From: Symbiodinium natans
Lineage: Eukaryota > Sar > Dinophyceae > Suessiales > Symbiodiniaceae
Assembly: GCA_905221605.1 (NCBI GenBank)
Contig: CAJNDS010002106.1
Coordinates: 555,001 to 619,000 of the forward strand
Reading direction: 5' to 3'
DNA length: 64,000 nucleotides
Below the pieces are notes generated by a model, which was given only the letters and a program-made list of their open reading frames with translations, was not told the DNA's origin and made no database searches. The translations under genes and the position numbers were made by a program. This document shows positions 32,701-37,000 of the stretch, piece by piece (within the stretch, counting starts at the first letter, position 1; each line of letters begins with the position of its first letter).

Positions 32701-33068
32701 CCAGGCTTGAAAAAACTCGGCTGATGATTGCTGTGACTTGGAAGGAACACAGCATTTAGGGTTTAGGGTTTAGGGTTTAGGGTTTGGGGGACCTGAGGTA
32801 GACTTGGTGATCAGATTCTGAAGATATAGGGTTCAGGGGATGTGTAATTGGTGATGATAGGACTTAGGCTCCGTGCAGCGGTTTCGGTCTGCGTGTTGAA
32901 CGGTTTAGGGTTTAGGGTTTCGGGTTTCAGGTTTAGGGTTTCGGGTTCCGGTTTGGGTCTTGCAACCGTCCGAAGGGAGTGCGAGGCACCGATGGCGACG
33001 TCATTCTCATCTGCCCGTGCCAGGTGCGCCAGCGACACCAGCGCCGCCAAAAGCACGGGGAGCTTCAT
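543..33068 (-). CDS. Gene 1: secreted coiled-coil protein, 39 small exons
   Basis: Spliced minus-strand gene, joined by eye from 39 islands listed separately below. They sum to 2109 nt (702 residues plus TGA), with matching phase at all 38 introns. The start is the ATG at 33066-33068, which opens a signal peptide: a charged start, a hydrophobic core LLAALVSLAHL, then ARA. A VTPVQKV motif follows, then Lys/Glu/Ala-rich coiled coil almost to the end. Four modules repeat a hydrophobic helix plus charged helix, near residues 46, 245, 428 and 576. KYLEDLK (about 327) and KYLEELK (about 662) mark a second repeated block. Donors as read: 24 GC, 8 GA, 6 GT; 36 of 38 acceptors are AG|G. From memory this matches an uncharacterised secreted dinoflagellate family; no enzymatic motif is seen. 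Introns average about 0.8 kb and consist mainly of telomere-type repeats and short inverted-repeat elements. Uncertain points: the donor of exon 1, and the ends of exons 9 and 31. Confidence 0.85.
858..987 (+). repeat. G-rich purine tract
   Basis: Runs of five to ten G separated by single A or C. Could form G-quadruplexes. Long frames here (poly-Gly/Arg or poly-Pro) are artefacts. Confidence 0.9.
1868..1912 (-). CDS. Gene 1 exon 38
   Basis: Residues 680-694, EEKMEQRKQEIESLK. Acceptor CTCTCCAG|GAG, donor CTCAAG|GCCGAA (GC), phase 0. Telomere-type arrays flank the exon closely on both sides. Confidence 0.93.
2463..2533. mobile_element. Short inverted-repeat element, family 2
   Basis: TTGGGATGTTCCCCCTT … AACAGTCCTCAATAGG … AAGGACTG … GAGGGAACGTCCC: a hairpin with the GTCCTCAATAGGGAT core typical of the family. 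Relatives at 13317, 23498, 25358, 35246, 40639 and 44343. Confidence 0.75.
2641..2692 (-). CDS. Gene 1 exon 37
   Basis: Completes Lys, then residues 663-679: YLEELKPECLKPAMTKD. The KYLEELKPEC block parallels KYLEDLKATC of exon 18. Acceptor ATCCAAG|GTA, donor AAGGAC|GCCGGG (GC), phase 0. Confidence 0.93.
3035..3111 (-). CDS. Gene 1 exon 36
   Basis: Residues 637-661 plus AA. Begins EQKANQLKSKKIDLED and ends ASKALAAAN. Acceptor CACCCAG|GAG, donor AACAA|GCAGCT (GC), phase 2. Confidence 0.93.
3919..3966 (-). CDS. Gene 1 exon 35
   Basis: Residues 621-636, EKEVELKTETKQLGYE. Acceptor AGCTCAG|GAG. The donor is read as TATGAA|GACATG (GA), the only choice here that keeps frame. A GAAGACAT duplication at the junction leaves some doubt. 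Confidence 0.8.
4947..4983 (-). CDS. Gene 1 exon 34 (37 nt)
   Basis: Completes Lys, then residues 609-620: FMTDSKVDKAAK. Acceptor CCACCAG|GTT, donor GCGAAG|GCGCTT (GC), phase 0. The upstream intron holds one of the longest pure TTTAGGG arrays in the window. Confidence 0.9.
5010..5114 (+). repeat. Long pure TTTAGGG array
   Basis: About 15 uninterrupted heptamers in the intron between gene 1 exons 33 and 34, starting about 25 bp from exon 34. Confidence 0.95.
6310..6421. mobile_element. Short inverted-repeat element, family 1
   Basis: Ends ACTTGGAGGTTCATGGGTA and its complement at 6402-6421; AT-richer centre with TATAAGTA motifs. MITE-like, 112 bp, no coding capacity. Relatives at 27487, 28930 (half), 42389 and 62364. 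Confidence 0.8.
6486..6529 (-). CDS. Gene 1 exon 33
   Basis: Residues 594-607 plus AA: ETKAAEAQSLGEYS. Acceptor CACCGAG|GAG, donor TCCAA|GCGGCC (GC), phase 2. Confidence 0.9.
7236..7288 (-). CDS. Gene 1 exon 32: fourth module
   Basis: Completes Gly, then residues 577-593: VNALLEVLEADFARLET. Matches the SGGVxxxLExxxxDFARLE signature I associate with this family. Acceptor TTCCAG|GCG, donor GAGACG|GCCTCC (GC), phase 0. Confidence 0.93.
7572..7632 (-). CDS. Gene 1 exon 31
   Basis: Residues 556-575 plus G: DSISDAPDIFGGSYTGMDSG. The acceptor is either TTCAAGCAG|GAC or three bases earlier (adds Gln). Donor AGTGGAG|GCAGGC (GC), phase 1. Acidic linker before the fourth module. Confidence 0.85.
8012..8061 (-). 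CDS. Gene 1 exon 30
   Basis: Completes Ser, then residues 540-555: FYSGAVAKASSAALLQ. Acceptor CTCCAAAG|GCT, donor CTACAG|GACTGT (GA), phase 0. VxxLxxFY and AALLQ are family-like. Confidence 0.87.
9055..9097 (-). CDS. Gene 1 exon 29
   Basis: Residues 525-538 plus A: DAQKAIAQAVAALD. Acceptor GCGCGAG|GAT, donor GACA|GCCACC (GC), phase 1. Exon 30 completes Ser. Confidence 0.9.
10684..10758 (-). CDS. Gene 1 exon 28; donor inside a telomeric repeat
   Basis: Residues 500-524. Begins DIAKLAADREESTKLRE and ends VEKKELDE. Acceptor GCCTGGGAG|GAC. The donor is GATGAG|GTTTAGG: the intron opens with the telomere-type repeat itself, which supplies the GT. Phase 0. Confidence 0.9.
10999..11058 (-). CDS. 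Gene 1 exon 27
   Basis: Residues 480-499, ADQLDVDITELGDSLEGLTK. Coiled coil. Acceptor CCGAAAAG|GCG, donor ACCAAG|GCCGTT (GC), phase 0. Confidence 0.92.
11294..11398. mobile_element. Short inverted-repeat element, family 4
   Basis: GTAGCCCAGTAACCATATC … AGGGTAGCACTGGGCTAC with inner ACCCTTTTTTGGGATAGTT and AAAAAAAGGAAAAAGGG. Relative at 35418-35526; degenerate ones near 9760, 29480, 38467 and 42132. Confidence 0.8.
11414..11479 (-). CDS. Gene 1 exon 26
   Basis: Residues 458-479. Begins ELATNEQARTSKKQQ and ends MDALQGE. ELATNEQxR is a strong family signature. Acceptor CTACACAG|GAG, donor GGGGAG|GCTCGC (GC), phase 0. Confidence 0.92.
12053..12070 (-). CDS. Gene 1 exon 25, 18-nt micro-exon
   Basis: Residues 452-457, DGWCKK. 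Acceptor TGTTCACAG|GAT, donor AAGAAG|GACTGC (GA), phase 0. It supplies the GWC block that this family has between the third hydrophobic helix and ELATNEQ. Without it the flanking exons still join in frame but lack this block. Confidence 0.75.
12324..12430. mobile_element. Short inverted-repeat element, family 3
   Basis: TACTATTTGCTTAAGAAACC and GGTTCTTAAGCAAATTAGTA ends; centre AAGAATCCCTATAT…AGAATATTCC. 107 bp. Relatives at 33495, 49519, 57835 and, degenerate, 3600, 38260, 40063. Confidence 0.8.
12481..12541 (-). CDS. Gene 1 exon 24: third module
   Basis: Completes Lys, then residues 432-451: KMISGLVNRLQEEAAADTEK. Acceptor CGGCCAG|GAA, donor GAGAAG|GCGCGC (GC), phase 0. It parallels exons 2 and 15. 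Confidence 0.92.
12588..12715. repeat. AT dinucleotide microsatellite
   Basis: Two blocks of (TA)n with CATATA interruptions, immediately 5' (transcript sense) of the exon 24 acceptor region of gene 1. Confidence 0.96.
13029..13096 (-). CDS. Gene 1 exon 23
   Basis: Residues 409-430 plus AA. Begins ELDSNTLSSLALRVEG and ends DGLGKI. The LSSLAL block before the third module is family-like. Acceptor TCGGGAG|GAG, donor ATCAA|GCCAGC (GC), phase 2. Confidence 0.9.
13317..13486. mobile_element. Family 2 element with internal 70-bp duplication
   Basis: AGTCCTCAATAGGGATGAT followed by GCACCCACTTTTTTATATCC and GGTTAGTATAAGGAGCAACT occurs twice in direct repeat (13351-13413, 13414-13484). Confidence 0.75.
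13820..13891 (-). CDS. Gene 1 exon 22
   Basis: Residues 385-408. Begins AALRSDFSGALRDRAVALL and ends RQRAE. Acceptor CCCCCGAG|GCC, donor GCCGAG|GTCCCC (GT), phase 0. Very GC-rich island. Confidence 0.88.
14497..14539 (-). CDS. Gene 1 exon 21
   Basis: Completes Lys, then residues 371-384: AKDKGKAKKGTALA. Acceptor GTGAAG|AGC, donor TTGGCA|GCGCGG (GC), phase 0. A partial copy of its 5' part lies at 14665-14690. Confidence 0.75.
15342..15373 (-). CDS. Gene 1 exon 20 (32 nt)
   Basis: Residues 360-369 plus AA of a Lys codon: AADAIRGTVL. Acceptor GGCTGGAG|GCT, donor CTCAA|GATCTC (GA), phase 2. It joins GAIDK to AKDKGKAKK in frame. Confidence 0.75.
16363..16407 (-). CDS. Gene 1 exon 19
   Basis: Residues 345-359, ERQGLRGEELGAIDK. 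Acceptor CTGCCAG|GAG, donor GACAAG|GCACGA (GC), phase 0. A long G-rich tract begins about 30 bp upstream of the acceptor in the transcript sense. Confidence 0.87.
16435..16619 (+). repeat. G-rich GGGT tract
   Basis: About 185 bp of G runs broken by single T. Lies upstream of gene 1 exon 19 in transcript sense, so the pre-mRNA would be C-rich here. Confidence 0.93.
17405..17467 (-). CDS. Gene 1 exon 18
   Basis: Residues 324-344. Begins DDTKYLEDLKATCVQ and ends KAAEFK. The KYLxDLxxxC block recurs in exons 36-37. Acceptor TGCGAGAG|GAC, donor TTCAAG|GCCCCC (GC), phase 0. The intron upstream carries the 68-bp minisatellite. Confidence 0.92.
17960..19590 (+). repeat. 68-bp minisatellite with palindrome, about 24 copies
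   Basis: Tandem units of about 68 bp, each containing CCTAGGACATTGTCCTAGG (perfect 8-bp arms, 3-nt loop) followed by CTGGCTTCTTCCCACCCCTG and GGCCCCAAGCCC. Copies differ by point changes and 1-2 bp indels, so frames run through several units. It sits in the intron between gene 1 exons 17 and 18. Confidence 0.95.
20449..20582 (+). repeat. TTCAGGG then TTTAGGG array
   Basis: Eight or nine TTCAGGG units pass directly into TTTAGGG and TTTGGGG units: a local homogenisation of one variant. Confidence 0.93.
20709..20758 (+). repeat. Poly-T / poly-G junction
   Basis: About 31 T followed directly by about 19 G. Possibly a homopolymer sequencing weak point. Confidence 0.9.
20843..20920 (-). CDS. Gene 1 exon 17
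   Basis: Residues 298-323. Begins VASKLKKEQAMASKEK and ends DLADLKKLSE. Lys/Glu coiled coil. Acceptor ATATCAG|GTG, donor AGCGAG|GACTGC (GA), phase 0. Confidence 0.9.
21680..21752 (-). CDS. Gene 1 exon 16
   Basis: Completes Lys, then residues 274-297: HSYELLLQTWKSQISG … AEKTREDK. The KHxYELLxQ signature supports the join with exon 15. Acceptor ACGAAAG|GCA, donor GATAAG|GCGCAC (GC), phase 0. Confidence 0.92.
22151..22236 (-). CDS. Gene 1 exon 15: second module
   Basis: Residues 245-272 plus AA. Begins DKILDLLKKLEGKFKKER and ends GTLEKDEVDK. It repeats the VTPVQKVLDLL theme of exon 2. Acceptor CATGAG|GAC, donor AAGAA|GCCGCT (GC), phase 2; exon 16 completes Lys. Confidence 0.92.
22558..22978 (+). 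repeat. Tandem duplication, about 209-bp unit
   Basis: Two copies begin near GAAGCCGAA (22558 and 22768) and share ATTTTCCCAGAATCTGGGGC, then AGGATTTCTTATGTGATTGC, with few differences. Located in the intron between gene 1 exons 14 and 15. No frame is conserved between the copies. Confidence 0.88.
23305..23361 (-). CDS. Gene 1 exon 14
   Basis: Residues 226-244, VSVAAEGPGKAKGYEFGSE. The YEF block before the second module is family-like. Acceptor CTCGAGCAG|GTC (three bases upstream is also possible), donor TCGGAA|GCTTGT (GC), phase 0. Confidence 0.85.
23498..23606. mobile_element. Family 2 element with poly-G centre
   Basis: GCGATGTTCCCCCTTA start and TAAGGGGGAACATCCC end, with a 14-G run in the middle. 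Confidence 0.65.
24333..24356 (-). CDS. Gene 1 exon 13 (24 nt)
   Basis: Residues 218-225, AFLAENSE. Acceptor TCTTGAG|GCT, donor AGTGAG|GCAGCA (GC), phase 0. An alternative GT donor inside (AACA|GTGAGG) would break the frame to exon 14. Confidence 0.65.
24537..24715 (+). repeat. G-rich GGGT tract
   Basis: About 180 bp of G runs broken by T, in the intron between gene 1 exons 12 and 13; similar to the tract at 16435. Confidence 0.93.
25358..25451. mobile_element. Family 2 element, well preserved
   Basis: TGGGATGTTCCCCCGTATAC and GTGTAAGTGGGAGCATCCCA form the ends; inner GTCCTTAGTAGGGAT pairs with ATTGAGGAC. About 94 bp, fold-back, no frame. Between gene 1 exons 12 and 13. Confidence 0.8.
25763..25813 (-). 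CDS. Gene 1 exon 12
   Basis: Residues 201-217, READALSAPSGARAAIQ. Acceptor CCCTTCAG|CGA (one of two not followed by G), donor ATTCAG|GTGGGG (GT), phase 0. Confidence 0.75.
26080..26142 (-). CDS. Gene 1 exon 11
   Basis: Residues 180-200. Begins AKSFLQFPDLFGDEEG and ends ASSSE. This is a non-coiled linker; AKxFLQ is common in the family as I recall it. Acceptor GCTCGCAG|GCC, donor TCCGAG|GTCGGA (GT), phase 0. Confidence 0.87.
26189..26286 (+). repeat. GGGTTGTA variant array
   Basis: Around ten GGGTTGTA units, an 8-bp variant of the telomere-type repeat, grading into TTTAGGG at 26287. Confidence 0.92.
26791..26870 (+). repeat. Long TTTAGGG array
   Basis: About 11 uninterrupted heptamers, preceded by degenerate copies from 26730, in the intron between gene 1 exons 10 and 11. 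Confidence 0.93.
27332..27349 (-). CDS. Gene 1 exon 10, 18-nt micro-exon
   Basis: Residues 174-179, DMDKEQ. Strong acceptor CTTTTCCAG|GAC, donor GAGCAG|GCCACG (GC), phase 0. Eighteen coding bases lie between telomere-type repeats, and the exon is in frame with both neighbours. Confidence 0.65.
27487..27743. mobile_element. Family 1 element split by telomeric repeats
   Basis: Termini TACTTGGAGGTTCATGG and CCATGAACCTCCAAGTA enclose an element whose middle holds a TTTGGGG/TTTAGGG array (27525-27610). Confidence 0.75.
28008..28057 (+). repeat. Poly-G tract
   Basis: G runs with few T interruptions, in the intron between gene 1 exons 9 and 10. Confidence 0.9.
28521..28565 (-). CDS. Gene 1 exon 9
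   Basis: Residues 159-173, AIQNVGKAYTTIKSQ. Acceptor TTGGCCAG|GCC. The donor is read as TCTCAG|GAGCTT (GA). A GC donor nine bases on (GCA|GCTGC, end 28512) would add ELA in the same phase. Confidence 0.8.
29101..29121 (-). CDS. Gene 1 exon 8 (21 nt)
   Basis: Residues 152-158, AHGEYLK. Acceptor CGCCGCAG|GCG, donor CTCAAG|GTGCCC (GT), phase 0. It joins AYMK to AIQNVGK and keeps the family-like spacing. Confidence 0.75.
29639..29713 (-). CDS. Gene 1 exon 7
   Basis: Residues 127-151. Begins DIDKWTADKEKATQ and ends RQDERVAYMK. Highly charged helix. Acceptor CGGCGCAG|GAC, donor ATGAAG|GCCCGG (GC), phase 0. The open frame is much longer in coding quality than its flanks. Confidence 0.9.
30085..30136 (-). 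CDS. Gene 1 exon 6
   Basis: Completes the split Lys, then residues 110-126: LSSDIADVDASLPDLNK, a coiled-coil stretch with regular Leu/Ile/Val spacing. Acceptor TTGCGAG|GCT, donor AACAAG|GACCTT (GA), phase 0. Confidence 0.85.
30778..30821 (-). CDS. Gene 1 exon 5
   Basis: Residues 95-108 plus two bases. Reads ETASQIEIMTADLA and then AA of a split Lys codon. Acceptor GAGCTCAG|GAG, donor GCCAA|GCCACT (GC), phase 2. Exon 6 supplies the G. Confidence 0.85.
30953..30976 (-). CDS. Gene 1 exon 4 (24 nt)
   Basis: Residues 87-94, EAKEKTLQ. Acceptor TTCTGCCAG|GAG, donor TTGCAG|GAGCC (GA), phase 0. Accepted because it joins the FCANTQ and ETASQIE exons in frame and continues the coiled coil. Confidence 0.75.
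31328..31390 (-). CDS. Gene 1 exon 3
   Basis: Residues 66-86. Begins EEKQKEALQY and ends KYEQFCANTQ. The KYExFC signature follows VTPVQKV in this family. Acceptor GATGCCAG|GAG, donor ACACAG|GCCC (GC), phase 0 on both sides. Confidence 0.9.
32019..32111 (-). CDS. Gene 1 exon 2: VTPVQKV module
   Basis: Residues 35-65. Begins GPMEGFKPEG, continues VTPVQKVLDLLASMK and ends VKGE. The VTPVxKV motif just after the signal peptide is the family signature I recognise. Acceptor AATCTCAG|GGG, donor GTGAG|GCCGCC (GC), phase 0. Confidence 0.88.
32967..33068 (-). CDS. Gene 1 exon 1: start codon and signal peptide
   Basis: Residues 1-34. Begins MKLPVLLAALVSLAHLARA, a typical secretory signal peptide, then DENDVAIGASHSLRT. 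The donor is taken as ACG|GTTGCA. A GT at AATGAC|GTCGCC would end the exon at 33000 in the same phase. Downstream the frame runs into telomeric repeat. Confidence 0.8.
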
Positions 33069-33494
33069 TGCCTCAGTCGAGGGGTGTGGCTGGCATGACT
33101 TAGTATCCCCTTAAACCACTTTGTAATCAAACTTACCAACCTACTTACCAAGCCGAAAGGGCTTCCAAGTAGGGTGTCTGGCATTCAGGGCTAACAAGGG
33201 GGCCCCTTTGTAGTTCTCAAGGTCTGCTGCCTAGAGGGCTACTCTGTTTTGCCTGGGGTCTGGACTCAAAGGGTTCCAGCAGAATGCGCAGAAGCGACCC
33301 TCAACCCTATGTTCATAAACTAGAAGAATGCTAACCCTAAACCCTAAACCCTAAACCCTAAACCGAGCATCCACACCCTTTGGTCTTTGCAACGCGGGCA
33401 GAGATGCCCTCCTGCCCGAATTAGCCCCTCCCACCACCTCAAGGGCTCCCTCTTCTGGGGATTGTGCTACAGTATGCTTCGCTTCGGGGTGCGA

Positions 33495-33633
33495 CTACTA
33501 TTTGCTTAAGAACCCCCCTGAAAAAACTAAATAGAATAAGAAAAGAAAGCATTCTTTCCACAGAAGGGAAATATAGGGATTATGTTCTTTTAAGTTTTTT
33601 TTTGGGGGGGCGGGGCTCTTAAGCATGTAGTAG
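33495..33633. mobile_element. Family 3 element
   Basis: CTACTATTTGCTTAAGAACC … GGCTCTTAAGCATGTAGTAG with the AGAATAAG / CTTTCC core; in the spacer between genes 2 and 1. Confidence 0.78.
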
Positions 33634-33817
33634 CCCTAAACCCTCAACCCTGCCTACTTGTGGGTCGAATGGGGAAGTTCTCTTCACAAGTTCCTGGAAC
33701 CTGAAGCCCTACTTAGACCCAGTTCGAGTTCCTTCTCGTGGGGGAGAGGGGGGGGGGGGTAACTCTACGCTTCAGTGGTTACAAACCCCAAGGCCAATAA
33801 CCCTGAAACAGGCCGCA

Positions 33818-33908
33818 GCCCCCAAACCCCAAACCCCAAACCCCAAACCCCAAACCCCAAACCCCAAACCCCAGACCCCAGACCCCAGACCCCAGACCCC
33901 AGACCCCA
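33818..33908 (-). repeat. AACCCCA and GACCCCA arrays
   Basis: Seven to eight AACCCCA units followed by six GACCCCA units: degenerate telomere-type repeats homogenised locally. Confidence 0.92.
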
Positions 33909-33988
33909 GCCCTAAACCCTCAACCCTAAACCCTTTAGGGTTACAGGGTGCTTTGCCCCCTTACTTGCCAAGGCAGCCGAGGAGCCTT

Positions 33989-34024
33989 CTACAGGTTGGC
34001 TCTCCCTGGGCCAAAGCACACGGC
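33989..34024 (-). CDS. Gene 2 candidate last exon
   Basis: Frame 0 reads AVCFGPGRANL followed by TAG (33989-33991), about 0.9 kb upstream of the gene 1 ATG. Acceptor GGGCCAG|GCC. Phase 1 would instead stay open, so the stop is conditional. Confidence 0.3.
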   Translation of the reverse strand, partial: AVCFGPGRANL

Positions 34025-37000
34025 CTGGCCCCTGTAGCCAAATTGCTGCGGATGTTCAGTTTAGGCCCCAAACCCTAAACCCTAAACCCTAAACCCTAAA
34101 CCTTAGGCCTTGAAGGCTTTATGGTTGTTAAGGGTTTGCGGGCCTGATTTTCTTGCGGGTTTAGAGTCGGTGGCGGCGCCTGTGTCTCAGAACTTTCCAC
34201 CCGCAACTTCTTTCGAACAGGTGGCGTTTTCCCTTCCTTAACCCCGACCTTGGGGTTCAGAGCTCGGTTTTAGGGTTTTCGGGCTTAGAGTTTAGGGAGG
34301 CAGACATTTCCGTGAGCTTTGCTTATGTCAGCCAACTGACAAGTCTAAAAAATATTCCGAAGCCTGGAAAACCCTGAAACGCAAGCCCCCCACCCAGAAG
34401 CCCTCAAGGGTGTAGGACTTAGGACCAAGGGTTTGCAGGGCTTAGGGTTCGTGGGCTCAGGGTTTAGGGTTTAGAGTTCAGGTAAGCCCTGAGCCCCCCC
34501 CCCCCCCCCCTCCCCGCCTCCTAAACCCTAAACCCTAAACCCCAAACCCTAAACCCTAAACCCCCATCCCCCAAAAAACAGCAGAGCCGCAACGTCACCG
34601 GATGCGGACGCTGGCCAGCAGTGGCAGTAGCAGTGTCCCAGCTGAAGCCCACATGGGTGGTGTACGTGTCCTCCAAGAACCGGGTCCCCAAACAATGCCT
34701 TTTAGGGTCTAGGGTTTAGGGTTTAGGGTTTAGGGTTTATAATAAGGTTTAGGGTTTAGGGCCCATCAAGCCCTCCACCCATTAAAAGCTTCAGGGCTTC
34801 GGCTAACCTGAATGGTAACCATTCAAGGCCCAAGTCTATGCTCTATGCTGGCACCCTCTGGCTGGAGGGCACAGCGATTGGGCCCCACATCCTGAACCCT
34901 ATAGACCCCTTTTTTTTGCAGCCGGCCTTGAGCACTACACACTAAACGCCTAAACCCTAAACCCTAAACCCTAAACCCTCTTATGGCCCTGGCTGCAATT
35001 GCAAAAACCCCCCCCCCCCCCCCCCCCAGCACGTGGGGCTCGGCCATTGAACCCTCCCCGAATGGCTTTGGGTTTAGGGCTTAGGGTTTAGGAGCCCTTC
35101 CACTTCAATCGGGTTCAGGGGTTCAGGGGTTCAGGGTCGGGTTTAGGCAGATTCCCCCCTTGGGTTGCCCCTCCAAACCCTCTAAACCAAAACTCCCAAC
35201 AGGGTTCTCAGAAAGCCCGAAGAAGGGGCTTTAGGGGTTGAGACTTGGGATGTTCAGTCATGAAATCGGGAATACAGTGGGGTACGAGAAGTCCTATGGA
35301 GGACAGTTAGTGTAAAGCGGGAACATCCCAACCCCGAACCAGGTGTGTTGTAGGTTCTTGAGCGCTTCAACACCACTCTCTTCCAGCCGAAGACGGTTCC
35401 GTCAGTTTAGAAGGTACTTAGTCGCCCAGTAACCATATTGTAATAAGGGCACCCTTTTTGGGGTTGGTTACTTTTTGAGGGAATCCATAACCAGAAAAAG
35501 GGTAAAGGGTACCACTGGGCAACTAAGGGTATGTAGCCGACCAGAAACCGCGCTGGCTAGAAGCAAGGGTGCGGAGCCCGAGCCCTAAGGGCCAAACCCC
35601 GGGACCCTGAAACCCCAAACCCTAAACCCTAAACCCTAAACCCTGAAGCCCTGAAGCCCTGAAGCCCTAAACCCTAAAACCCTAAACCCTAAAACCCAAA
35701 CCCCAAACCCTAAACCCTAAACCCTAAACAGGCAGGAGGGCCTGATGCCAGGGAATCCAGGTGGAGGAGCCCGGCCTGAAAGACGCCACCGGAATGCGGG
35801 TGGAGGTTTGCTTCTAGACTCCCCTGAGAACCTTCATAAAGGGTTTAGGGTTTCGGGTTTAGGGTTTAGGGTTTAGAAGTGATGTGTTTCAATATTTCCT
35901 TGGGTTTTATACAAGAACAAATTTAAAACAGAAAAACAACTTACAAGGGGGGAATAGTCATGGATATATAGGAAAATATTTCCTTCCTTTACTAGGTCCT
36001 TAGCAAGAAGCCGGCTTCACACCACAGAGAACCCGAATAACGGTATCACAGCCATTCCCTCCCCCCCCCCTCCCATGACAGCACAACCCAGTCTAACCAC
36101 GAAGTCGCGTTCAACCTATCGAAACCCTTCAACAACATTTGAAGCAAGACAGCTCAAACAATCACGAAACCATGTTTGAATTCCTGGAACCCCGAAAAGC
36201 ATGCACAAATGCAGGCCCCACAGCATCTCTTTCTTTTAGAAGACTCCCAAAAGGAGTGCCTACTCCCATAAGAAAAGCAACGCCTCAACACCGCCCGATC
36301 CCTGAACCCTTAACCCTAAATCTCAACAACGCTAACACCCCGAAACCCCTCAAAAAGCCCAAAAGCCACAAACCCTATATACCTCTCAAACCCTGAACCC
36401 TGACAAGGCCCTAAACCCGGTTTACCTAAAACCCATTTCCTTCAAACCCTACAAACCCTGTACACTCCAAACCCTCAAACCAACACACCCCCAACACTGC
36501 CAAAACCCGATAGGGGGGCTTAACCCTAAACCCTCAACCCCCTCAACCACACCCTGAACCCTGAACCCTGAACCCTGAACCCTGAACCCTGAACCCTGAA
36601 CCCTGAACCCTGAACCCTGAACCCTAAACCCTAAACCCTAAACCCTAAACCCTAAACCCTAACCTCCCCCCCCCCCACCTCTTGTCGAAGAGCTCAAGGC
36701 GCATGGCCACGAACTTCGGCCCGCAAAGGGCCCCAAGGAAGTCTAAGAGCCTTCGGCCAAAGGGTTTAGGGTTTAGGGTTTAGGGTTTAGGGCTATAGCC
36801 CCCAGGAAGTCTAAGAGCCTTCTGCAAAAGAAGGGGTTGGGGGTTTAGGGTTAGAGGGGTTTAGGGTTTTAGGGTTTAGGGTTTAGGGTTAGACACAGGG
36901 TGTCAACCCTCAATCCTAAACTCCCGAACCATCCGAAACCCTCAGCCCCCCCTCAACCCTAAACCCCAAACCCGCTAAACCCTCTACCCTAAACCCTTAA

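Larger units (their letters stand above)
33069..33988. other. Intergenic: gene 2 end to gene 1 start
   Basis: Upstream of the gene 1 ATG. Contains an inverted-repeat element (33495-33633), CCCTAAA arrays (33332-33364) and a run of AACCCCA/GACCCCA (33818-33908). No TATA-like or other promoter was recognised. In dinoflagellates a spliced-leader acceptor is expected; a candidate AG is a few bases 5' of the ATG, but nothing marks it as such. Confidence 0.5.

Noticed and set aside
34620-36720. Plus-strand exons (LKPTWVVYVSSKNR, VEEPGLKDATG, LVEELKAHGHELRPAKG)
   Set aside because: Individually attractive but not clearly linked, while the 37062-37148 exon and its partner are better on the minus strand. 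Kept as a caveat for gene 2.
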